6,339 nucleotides of DNA from an uncultured Roseburia sp. GTDB taxonomy: Bacteria > Bacillota > Clostridia > Lachnospirales > Lachnospiraceae. The stretch spans positions 1-6,339 of the forward strand of contig CANDFU010000108.1 of assembly GCA_947384095.1 (NCBI GenBank), given 5' to 3'. Under the pieces are notes generated by a model, which worked only from the letters and a program-made list of their open reading frames with translations, was not told the origin of the DNA and did no database searches. A program made the translations under genes and the position numbers. Position 1 is the stretch's first letter. Every line of letters begins with the position of its first letter. Positions 1 to 5,418 of the stretch are shown in pieces.

Positions 1-303
1 CATGATAAAATTAAAACCCGGCCCTGCCGCCACGACACTGATACGCGCCCAGACTGGTTTTTTCCCAAACGACCGGTCGCTGCTGCTCTCCTCGTCTTCT
101 CCTTCCATCATACACGCCCCGCCGATCGGAAACAGCTTCAGGGAATAAGCCGTATCTCCTTTCGTAAAGCCGACCAGCGTCGGCCCCATTCCAAGACAGA
201 ACTCGTTGACTCTGATTCCATTCGCCTTCGCCAGAAGAAAATGGCCCAGCTCATGAAAAAGAATAATAACACTGAATACGATAAGTGCAACAATGATTTT
301 CAT
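1..303 (-). CDS. rseP: RseP-type site-2 zinc metalloprotease (RIP), 3' end cut by window edge
   Basis: Only the first 101 residues are visible; the reading frame is still open at base 1. This is an intramembrane protease that cleaves membrane-embedded substrates such as anti-sigma factors or leftover signal peptides. Residues 1-16 form a hydrophobic first membrane segment running straight into the zinc motif HELGH (residues 17-21, with Glu18 the expected catalytic residue). It is followed by the family's membrane-associated loop with FPIGG and GEDE (about residues 62-78), and the conserved AGPGFNF segment lies near 93-99. The start ATG at 301-303 is 26 bp downstream of the dxr stop, with a modest GGGAAG/TAGG ribosome binding site. 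In Firmicutes the gene commonly follows dxr, which supports the call. The PDZ domain and the second metal-ligand motif lie outside the window, so completeness cannot be judged. Its substrate cannot be inferred from this fragment. Confidence 0.95.
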   Translation of the reverse strand, partial: MKIIVALIVFSVIILFHELGHFLLAKANGIRVNEFCLGMGPTLVGFTKGDTAYSLKLFPIGGACMMEGEDEESSSDRSFGKKPVWARISVVAAGPGFNFIM

Positions 304-329
304 ATCAACCTACTTCCCTTTCTTTCCCG

Positions 330-1472
330 TCACCATTTTTCTGCAATCTGCTCGTAAACCGCCCGCTCCGTCGCAAGGATCTCATCTATCGTCGGGGCTC
401 CGATGTAATCCGCGCTTTCCATACAGGACTGTATGATCTCCGTAATCTCCGGATAACGGATTTTCTGCTCCAGAAACAGCGCCACTGCGCGCTCGTTGGC
501 CGCGTTGAACACCGTCGGCAGATTGCCTCCCCTCCCAATCGCCTCATAAGCAAGCGAAAGCCCCTTAAATGTCTCAAGATCCGGCTCCTCAAACGTCAGG
601 TTCTTAAGACCGCACAGATTCAGCCGTTCCCCCGAAAGACTGCGCCGCACCGGATAATAGAGCGCATACTGTATCGGCAGCCGCATATCCGGCGTGCCGA
701 GCTGGGCAATCACGGCGCCGTCGGCAAACTCGACCGCCGAGTGGATGATACTCTGCGGATGGACGACGACCTGGATCTGTTCGGGCAGAACGTCAAACAG
801 CCATTTCGCCTCCATCACCTCAAGGCCTTTGTTCACAAGCGTGGAAGAATCGACCGTGATTTTTCTGCCCATGGACCAGTTCGGGTGCTTTAAAGCGTCT
901 TCTACTCTGATCTGTTCGAGATCCGCTCTCTTTTTCCCGCGGAACGGCCCGCCGGAAGCTGTCAGCAGGATCTTTTGCACCGCATTTTCCCCTGCCCCCT
1001 GCAGACACTGAAAAATCGCACTGTGCTCGCTGTCCACCGGGAGAATCGGAACGCCGCATTCCTTCGCCAGAGGCATGATAAGGTGCCCTGCAGTGACAAG
1101 CGTTTCCTTGTTGGCAAGGGCTATCGCTTTCCCTGCCTTAATCGCCGCGACCGTCGGCCTGATTCCCACCATCCCGACAAGCGCCGTGACAAAAATCTCG
1201 CTCTCCGGCTGCACGGCCACTTCCGTCAGCCCTTCCATGCCGCAGACAATTCTTACATTCAGATCTGCCGTGCGCTCCCGTAAATCCCGCGCCGCATCCT
1301 CTTCATAAACACAGGCAAGCAGAGGCCTGAACTCGCGGATCTGCTCTTCTAACAGACGGATATTTCTCCCTGCCGCCAGCGCCGTCACCCTGATATCCTT
1401 CTGCTCCCTCACAATCGAAAGTGTCTGCGTGCCGATAGAACCCGTAGACCCCGATACTGCTATTTTTTTCAT
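330..1472 (-). CDS. dxr: 1-deoxy-D-xylulose 5-phosphate reductoisomerase
   Basis: This cytoplasmic enzyme converts 1-deoxyxylulose 5-phosphate to 2-C-methylerythritol 4-phosphate with NADPH, the first committed step of the MEP isoprenoid pathway and the target of fosmidomycin. The 380-residue protein is a normal length. The NADPH-binding glycine motif GSTGSIG is at residues 8-14 and NKETLV at 121-126. The metal ligands are visible as Asp147 and Glu149 in DSEHS and Glu218 in NKGLEVMEA. The substrate-binding TASGGPFR is at 171-178, the flexible loop with HPNWSMG at 196-202 and the HPQS histidine at 238. All expected active-site residues are present, so it should be functional. The start ATG at 1470-1472 has AAGGAGA about 6 nt upstream and lies 16 bp after cdsA. 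Codons 2-3 contain a run of seven A. Its position between cdsA and rseP is the standard Firmicutes order, and its product ultimately feeds the nearby uppS step. Confidence 0.98.
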   Translation of the reverse strand: MKKIAVSGSTGSIGTQTLSIVREQKDIRVTALAAGRNIRLLEEQIREFRPLLACVYEEDAARDLRERTADLNVRIVCGMEGLTEVAVQPESEIFVTALVGMVGIRPTVAAIKAGKAIALANKETLVTAGHLIMPLAKECGVPILPVDSEHSAIFQCLQGAGENAVQKILLTASGGPFRGKKRADLEQIRVEDALKHPNWSMGRKITVDSSTLVNKGLEVMEAKWLFDVLPEQIQVVVHPQSIIHSAVEFADGAVIAQLGTPDMRLPIQYALYYPVRRSLSGERLNLCGLKNLTFEEPDLETFKGLSLAYEAIGRGGNLPTVFNAANERAVALFLEQKIRYPEITEIIQSCMESADYIGAPTIDEILATERAVYEQIAEKW

Positions 1473-1488
1473 TGGTTCTCCTTTTTGC

Positions 1489-2295
1489 CTAAGGTGAAAT
1501 CACGTTTACCGCAAGAAAATAAACGAGCGGAGCCGTAAAAATCACACTGTCAAAGCGATCTAAAATTCCCCCGTGTCCGGGAATCAGCGTCCCGTAATCC
1601 TTAATGTCATAATTCCGCTTGACGGCGGACGCCGCCAGGTCGCCGACCATGGAGACAAGCGCGCCTGCGGCGCAGATGCCTGCGAGAAAAAAAATCTGCT
1701 GTGGCGTCACCCCCATAGCTTCCCTGAATATGGTTCCGTACAGACCGGCGAGCAGCGCTGCGCCGAGCACGCCCCCGACGGCTCCCTCCACAGACTTTTT
1801 GGGGCTGAGCCGCGGAGACATCTTATGTTTCCCGAATTTCACGCCGACACAATACGCACAGGTATCGCATCCCCAGGAACACAGAAAGATCAGCCAGACG
1901 AGATAAGCCCCTGCGGGAAGCTCCCGTGTCCGGTATATGAACGACAGCATCACCGCCACATAAAAAACACCGAAAAACGCCGCCAGAATCTGCTCCGCCC
2001 GGTATTTCGGATAAGTAAAGACATACACCGCCATCACCAGCATCAGAAATCCCAGGACAAACACCATCGGATCCGGCAGAAAAGGAAAGCGCAGACCGGC
2101 ATAATATACTCCGGCGGCGAGATAACCACTCACCCCCGGCGGCGCCTTTTCGATACCCAGAATACGATACAGCTCATACATGCCGATATAAGATATCAGC
2201 AGCGAGGCCGCTAAAAGGATATCTCCCCCGGCCGTAATCAGTCCCAACGCAATAATCACCAGCACAATCCCGCTCAACAGTCTTGTCTTAAACAT
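1489..2295 (-). CDS. cdsA: Phosphatidate cytidylyltransferase (CDP-diacylglycerol synthase)
   Basis: This integral membrane enzyme joins phosphatidic acid and CTP to make CDP-diacylglycerol, the precursor of phosphatidylglycerol, cardiolipin and other phospholipids. The protein has 268 residues, usual for the family. It is hydrophobic over most of its length, with about seven or eight membrane segments judged by eye, the first two within residues 5-36. The complete CdsA signature spans residues 223-249: Ser223, KR at 226-227, KD at 232-233, PGHGG at 239-243 and DRFD at 246-249. A second conserved stretch, residues 144-171 with DTCAY and SPKKSVEG, also matches the family. Asp219 and Asp246 are likely metal ligands by family analogy. 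The start ATG at 2293-2295 has GGGGAGATG just upstream and is 18 bp after uppS. The stop is TAG. It sits between uppS and dxr as in most Firmicutes. Confidence 0.97.
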   Translation of the reverse strand: MFKTRLLSGIVLVIIALGLITAGGDILLAASLLISYIGMYELYRILGIEKAPPGVSGYLAAGVYYAGLRFPFLPDPMVFVLGFLMLVMAVYVFTYPKYRAEQILAAFFGVFYVAVMLSFIYRTRELPAGAYLVWLIFLCSWGCDTCAYCVGVKFGKHKMSPRLSPKKSVEGAVGGVLGAALLAGLYGTIFREAMGVTPQQIFFLAGICAAGALVSMVGDLAASAVKRNYDIKDYGTLIPGHGGILDRFDSVIFTAPLVYFLAVNVISP

Positions 2296-2313
2296 GATTT
2301 CATCTCCCCACCG

Positions 2314-3021
2314 TTATTCTTCTCCGATCCCCCCGAATCTCCGATCCCTCTTATTATACGCCGCAATGGCCTGCTCTAATTCTTCTTTATGAAAATCCGG
2401 CCACGGAACATCCGTAAAATAAAATTCACTGTATGCGAGCTGCCAGAGAAGGTAGTTTGACAGCCTCTGCTCTCCGCTGGTCCGGATTAAAAGATCGGGA
2501 TCCGGAATGTCCGCCGTGTCCAGATACCCCGCAAACAAAGACTCGTCAATCTCATCCGCCGTGTGGATTCCCGCCGCAATATCCGCGTGCATCCGGCGCA
2601 TCGCCCTTACCATCTCATCCCGGCTCCCGTAATTAATGGCGATCTGCAGGTTCAGACCGTCATTTTTCGCGGAGGCGGACTCCAGCGCACGGATCTGCCC
2701 TCTGAATTTCTCACTCAGCACCGAAGTATCTCCGATCACGCGCACGCGCATATTATTTTTATCGGCGGTGCGGATGCAATTTTTCAGATAGCTCTCCAGA
2801 AGCTTCATCAGCGCGCGCACCTCGCCGTCGGGCCGGTTCCAGTTTTCCGTGGAAAACGCGTACATCGTCAGATATTTTACCCCGAGGTCATAGGCCGCCT
2901 GACACACCGTCTCCACATTCTTCGCGCCTACTGTGTGCCCGTAATTGCGCGGCATTCCCTTCGCCTTCGCCCATCTCCCGTTCCCGTCCAGAATAATCGC
3001 AATATGCTGCGGAATTTTCAT
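2314..3021 (-). CDS. uppS: Isoprenyl transferase / undecaprenyl diphosphate synthase (cis-prenyltransferase)
   Basis: This enzyme adds isopentenyl diphosphate units in cis to farnesyl diphosphate, making the C55 carrier used for peptidoglycan and other wall polymers. From the chosen ATG the protein is 235 residues, typical of bacterial UppS. It begins with the substrate-binding motif LDGNGRW (residues 11-17, with the key Asp12). FSTENWNRP follows at 56-64 and RTSGEQRLSN at 180-189, both classic family motifs. The frame stays open upstream to an in-frame GTG at 3081, with further ATGs at 3063 and 3039. I chose 3021 because homologues begin almost directly at the DGNGRW region and a GGGGG stretch lies 6 nt before this ATG. 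The longer versions would add 6 to 20 residues encoded by a sequence that looks like an RNA hairpin. The exact product length (C55 or shorter) cannot be read from sequence alone. Confidence 0.96.
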   Translation of the reverse strand: MKIPQHIAIILDGNGRWAKAKGMPRNYGHTVGAKNVETVCQAAYDLGVKYLTMYAFSTENWNRPDGEVRALMKLLESYLKNCIRTADKNNMRVRVIGDTSVLSEKFRGQIRALESASAKNDGLNLQIAINYGSRDEMVRAMRRMHADIAAGIHTADEIDESLFAGYLDTADIPDPDLLIRTSGEQRLSNYLLWQLAYSEFYFTDVPWPDFHKEELEQAIAAYNKRDRRFGGIGEE

Positions 3022-3027
3022 CTTATG

Positions 3028-3032
3028 CCCCC
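3028..3032 (-). promoter_or_regulatory. Ribosome binding site deciding the uppS start
   Basis: Read on the minus strand this is GGGGG, preceded by GGAAT, with 6 nt to the ATG at 3019-3021. The alternative in-frame starts at 3039, 3063 and 3081 have no equally good site, so this favours the 235-residue UppS. Confidence 0.6.
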
Positions 3033-3046
3033 ATTCCATGATAGCG

Positions 3047-3078
3047 AAAATGAGGACACGCATTCCGTCATGTCCCCA
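3047..3078 (-). other. RNA hairpin plus short U-tract in the frr-uppS gap
   Basis: In the minus-strand transcript the arms are UGGGGACAUG (3078 to 3069) and CGUGUCCUCA (3060 to 3051). They pair over 10 positions, including two G-U pairs, around an 8-nt loop, and are followed at once by four U (3050 to 3047). It lies between the frr stop and the chosen uppS start. It could be a weak terminator or attenuator inside the operon, an RNA-processing site, or chance. The U-tract is too short to call it a full intrinsic terminator. No folding program was run. Confidence 0.35.
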
Positions 3079-3105
3079 CACTCTTTGTTCCCGATATCTA
3101 CGCCT

Positions 3106-3660
3106 CTAAACGGTCATAATCTCCTTTGTCTTCGCCTCCACGGCCTTGTCCACTTCCGCGATATACTTATCCGTCATCTTCTGCGTCTTCTCTTCGAGCT
3201 CCTTGATCTCATCCTCTGATACGTCTGCACTTTTCGCCAGCTTTTTAAAGGAGTCATTGGCATCACGGCGGATATTGCGGACCGCGACTTTCGCATTTTC
3301 ACCCTTTTTCCTGATCTCCTTCGCCAGCTCTTTACGGCGTTCCTCGGTCAGCTCCGGAAACAGCAGACGGATCACCTTTCCGTCGTTTGTCGGATTAATC
3401 CCCAGATCCGATGTCAGGATCGCCTTCTCGATCTCTTTTACCATGGAAGGCTCCCAGGGCTGAATCTGAAGCATCCGCGGCTCCGGCACATTGACGTTTG
3501 CGACCTGCTGGATGGCGGTCGGGGCGCCGTAATAGTTTACCCGCAGTTTGTCAAGTACGTGCGGATTTGCGCGCCCCGCGCGGATACTGCCAAATTCATC
3601 CGCCAGATTTCCCATCGTCTTCTGCATCTTATTGTCATATTGAACCAGTCTCTCATCCAT
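3106..3660 (-). CDS. frr: Ribosome recycling factor
   Basis: This cytoplasmic factor works with EF-G to split the post-termination ribosome into subunits and is normally essential. The protein is 184 residues from the chosen ATG, against about 185 usual for the family. Family motifs are all visible: IRAGRANP at 26-33, YYGAPTAIQQVA at 43-54, the SDLGINP/NDGKVIR segment at 84-98, LTEERRKE at 104-111 and VRNIRRDAND at 127-136. The basic Arg131/Arg132 pair, expected at the rRNA contact, is present. The C-terminal third is rich in Lys and Glu, as expected for the three-helix bundle. The ATG at 3658-3660 has AGGGGG with 7 nt spacing. A longer frame reaching a TTG at 3684 adds eight residues before the conserved N-terminus and is not favoured. 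It follows pyrH by 97 bp, an order conserved across many bacteria. Confidence 0.97.
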   Translation of the reverse strand: MDERLVQYDNKMQKTMGNLADEFGSIRAGRANPHVLDKLRVNYYGAPTAIQQVANVNVPEPRMLQIQPWEPSMVKEIEKAILTSDLGINPTNDGKVIRLLFPELTEERRKELAKEIRKKGENAKVAVRNIRRDANDSFKKLAKSADVSEDEIKELEEKTQKMTDKYIAEVDKAVEAKTKEIMTV

Positions 3661-3757
3661 ACGCTTTCCCCCTGCTTTTCCCAATCTCTCCTGTTTTCAC
3701 ACTGCCCGCTTCGCGTGTCTGCCCGGACAGGCATCGCCGGTAAATGCGGACTCCCGA

Positions 3758-4471
3758 TTATCGGTTGTCCGGAACGTCCACAGTCACCTTCGTACCGTCG
3801 AAAGCTCCCGTCATCGCTTTTACTATGCTGTTTTCCCCGTTCAGTCCAAACACAAACATGGGCATTTTATTCTCCATGCACATGATGGAAGCAGTCAGAT
3901 CAACCACCGCCAGTTTGCGGTCAATGACATCCCGGATCGAAATCTCATCATATTTTACGGCAGACGGATTTACCTTCGGATCGCTGTCGTATACACCGTC
4001 GATGGCTTTCGCCAGATAGACGCCGTCCGCTTCCATCTCGACCGCCCTTAAGACGATGCCGGTATCCGTCGAAAAGTAGGGATGTCCCGTCCCTCCCGCA
4101 AAGAAGACTACCATCCCTTTTTCAAAATATTTGTTCGCGCGGTCCTTCGAAAAAAGCTTTGTCATGGCGCCGCACTCAAACGGCGTCAAAATCTGCGTTT
4201 TCATTCCGATTGAACGAAAAATTTCGGAAACATAGATACAGTTCATAACCGTCGCCAGCATCCCGATCTGATCCGCTTTCGTCCGGTCAATCGTCCCGCT
4301 CGTCCTTCCCCTCCAGAAATTGCCGCCTCCGATCACAATGCCGACCTGTATGCCGGTCTCCGCGATCTGTTTTACCTGACGCGCAACATCTGTCACGGTC
4401 GCCTCGTCAAAACCGGTATGTTTCTTCCCCGCGAGGGCCTCCCCGCTCAGTTTCAGCAAAACCCGCCTCAT
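3758..4471 (-). CDS. pyrH: UMP kinase (uridylate kinase, amino acid kinase family)
   Basis: This cytoplasmic enzyme phosphorylates UMP to UDP with ATP at the entry to all pyrimidine nucleotides. In bacteria it is a hexamer and is usually activated by GTP and inhibited by UTP. The 237-residue protein has normal length. The N-terminal KLSGEAL is at residues 7-13, the phosphate-binding GGGNFWRG at 48-55, DQIGM at 67-71, the UMP-binding GGTGHPYFSTDT at 126-137, and the nucleotide-binding segment with GVYDSDP at 159-165. VDLTAS is at 190-195. I chose the second of two close ATGs (4469-4471) because GGAGG lies 6 nt before it, whereas the first ATG (4475-4477) directly abuts that GGAGG with no spacing. 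It begins 15 bp after the bactofilin stop, so the two are probably co-transcribed and perhaps translationally coupled. Confidence 0.97.
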   Translation of the reverse strand: MRRVLLKLSGEALAGKKHTGFDEATVTDVARQVKQIAETGIQVGIVIGGGNFWRGRTSGTIDRTKADQIGMLATVMNCIYVSEIFRSIGMKTQILTPFECGAMTKLFSKDRANKYFEKGMVVFFAGGTGHPYFSTDTGIVLRAVEMEADGVYLAKAIDGVYDSDPKVNPSAVKYDEISIRDVIDRKLAVVDLTASIMCMENKMPMFVFGLNGENSIVKAMTGAFDGTKVTVDVPDNR

Positions 4472-4477
4472 ATCCAT

Positions 4478-4482
4478 CCTCC
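4478..4482 (-). promoter_or_regulatory. Ribosome binding site deciding the pyrH start
   Basis: Minus-strand GGAGG. Spacing is zero to the upstream ATG (4477) and 6 nt to the ATG at 4471, which points to the latter as the true pyrH start and gives a protein beginning MRRVLLKLSGEAL. Confidence 0.75.
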
Positions 4483-4486
4483 AGTA

Positions 4487-5023
4487 TTATTCGGCTGCTC
4501 CCGATTCGGCTGCGCCGTCCGGCCCTTTCTTATTCTCAAACAGGCTCTGTACGTCGACATCAGAGTAGCACTGCGAGCAGAATCCTTCGATAACGGCGCC
4601 GTTATTGATCTGCACGGAACGGGATTTGATATTTCCCATAACGACAGCGGATGTATCGACCACCACCGGCCCCTGCACATCAATATCACCTTTGATTGCA
4701 CCTGCAATAACCGCGGAAGCACTCGTCACATTTCCGATAATGACGGAGCCAAGGCCGATCTTGACGGTCCCGGTACTCACGACTTCTCCTTCCACCTGAG
4801 CCGCATCCGCAAAAAATTCGGACGTATTGCTGTTTCCGTTTACCACTCCTGTCACGGTCAGTTTTCCGTTGCATCCGACATTGCCGTTTACCTGTCCGCG
4901 GATATCGAGAGAACCCGCAGACATAATGTCGCCTTTGATCACGGTTCCCTCCGTGATGACGGAAACTTCATCCGTGTGTAATCTTTCCTGGTTCGTTACT
5001 GGTGTTGCTGCATTATCAGCCAT
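4487..5023 (-). CDS. Possible short bactofilin isoform from an internal start
   Basis: An in-frame ATG at codon 128 of the bactofilin gene is preceded by AGGAGGAG and six A. Starting here would give a 178-residue protein containing essentially only the beta-helix domain with an 18-residue lead, which is close to the size of many ordinary bactofilins. It would lack the amphipathic N-terminus and linker of the long form. What is seen is the signal; that both forms are made is inference. The alternatives are that only the long form is produced, or that two once-separate genes became joined here and the old start signal survived. Confidence 0.45.
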   Translation of the reverse strand: MADNAATPVTNQERLHTDEVSVITEGTVIKGDIMSAGSLDIRGQVNGNVGCNGKLTVTGVVNGNSNTSEFFADAAQVEGEVVSTGTVKIGLGSVIIGNVTSASAVIAGAIKGDIDVQGPVVVDTSAVVMGNIKSRSVQINNGAVIEGFCSQCYSDVDVQSLFENKKGPDGAAESGAAE

Positions 5024-5404
5024 TTTTTTCTCCTCCTGGGTTGATCTGTTTTTTGCATCCTGTGTATGTTCCCGCTCTTCGCCGTGCGGCGCCGTCTCCC
5101 TCGGGGACGCCGCCCCCCTTGCAGGCCTCTGGTCTGCTGCGGCAGGCACTGCGGGATTCGTCTGACGTCTGGCGGCCTGCATGACCGGCGTCTGCACCGG
5201 CAGGGGCTGTACCGGTTTTACGGATTTTACCTGTTCCAGAAGCCCGTCCAGCTTTGACAATTCGGATTCCACGTCAACTTCGCCTTCCAGCGTGTTGACA
5301 ACCAGTTCTTCACTCTTTTTCTTCGTCTCCAGGTCTTCGTCTCCAGGTACCAGCTCATTGACTGCCTGTGAAAAGTCTTCCTTAAAGTCCTTGAAAAATC
5401 CCAT
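4487..5404 (-). CDS. Bactofilin (polymer-forming cytoskeletal protein) with long N-terminal extension
   Basis: Bactofilins are nucleotide-independent filament proteins that fold as a right-handed beta-helix and scaffold cell-wall enzymes or other machinery at the membrane. The beta-helix domain occupies roughly residues 146-283. It shows short repeats with regular Gly and Val/Ile spacing, for example VIKGDI, GQVNGNV and GEVVSTGTVKIG, and ends with NNGAVIEGF. Before it lies an unusually long extension. Residues 3-19 look like an amphipathic helix with Phe at 3, 4, 7 and 11, possibly a membrane-targeting segment (inference). A charged probably helical region covers 24-62, and a Pro/Ala/Gln/Arg-rich, probably disordered linker covers about 63-127. 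A CSQC pair lies at 276-279, just after the helix. The start ATG (5402-5404) has GGAGG with 7 nt spacing and is 14 bp after the deacetylase stop. A second strong start lies in frame at codon 128. The family call is firm; the cellular role is inferred. Confidence 0.93.
   Translation of the reverse strand: MGFFKDFKEDFSQAVNELVPGDEDLETKKKSEELVVNTLEGEVDVESELSKLDGLLEQVKSVKPVQPLPVQTPVMQAARRQTNPAVPAAADQRPARGAASPRETAPHGEEREHTQDAKNRSTQEEKKMADNAATPVTNQERLHTDEVSVITEGTVIKGDIMSAGSLDIRGQVNGNVGCNGKLTVTGVVNGNSNTSEFFADAAQVEGEVVSTGTVKIGLGSVIIGNVTSASAVIAGAIKGDIDVQGPVVVDTSAVVMGNIKSRSVQINNGAVIEGFCSQCYSDVDVQSLFENKKGPDGAAESGAAE
5030..5037 (-). promoter_or_regulatory. Internal Shine-Dalgarno within the bactofilin gene
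   Basis: Minus-strand AGGAGGAG followed by six A and then ATG (5021-5023), so spacing is 6 nt. It is at least as good as the site for the full-length protein (GGAGG, 7 nt). In the long reading frame it encodes Gln-Glu-Glu followed by Lys-Lys at residues 123-127. Confidence 0.6.
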
Positions 5405-5418
5405 GTTCTTTCCTCCGT

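Noticed and set aside
1463..1469. Seven-A run at codons 2-3 of dxr as a phase-variation site
   Set aside because: MKKIA starts with AAA AAA A are common in AT-rich start regions, and dxr is expected to be essential, so on/off switching is implausible.
1573..2214. Plus-strand open frame of 213 codons opposite cdsA
   Set aside because: It is fully contained in the antisense of cdsA, whose signature is complete. The composition (Arg/His/Gln rich) is typical of a shadow frame.
3022..3108. frr and uppS share a frame separated by a single TAG, so stop read-through could give a fusion
   Set aside because: Twenty-eight codons without another stop is not unlikely by chance, and both genes have their own good start signals.
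2563..3219. Plus-strand open frame of 218 codons across uppS and the frr end
   Set aside because: It is antisense to well-supported conserved genes, its translation is rich in His/Arg/Pro without family motifs, and it has no convincing ribosome site. It is a by-product of GC-rich coding on the other strand.
3661..3684. Longer frr starting at TTG 3684
   Set aside because: It adds eight residues before the conserved N-terminus, uses a rarer start, and would absorb the AGGGGG ribosome site that fits the ATG at 3660.
3661..3757. Possible structured element in the 97-bp pyrH-frr gap
   Set aside because: Only short stems are visible, such as CUGU/GCAG around CCGG and CGC/GCG around GAA, with no U-tract and no promoter-like boxes. 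Nothing here is strong enough to call.
4418..4981. Plus-strand open frame of 187 codons opposite pyrH and bactofilin
   Set aside because: It spans the antisense of two genes and their gap, and has no recognisable domain.
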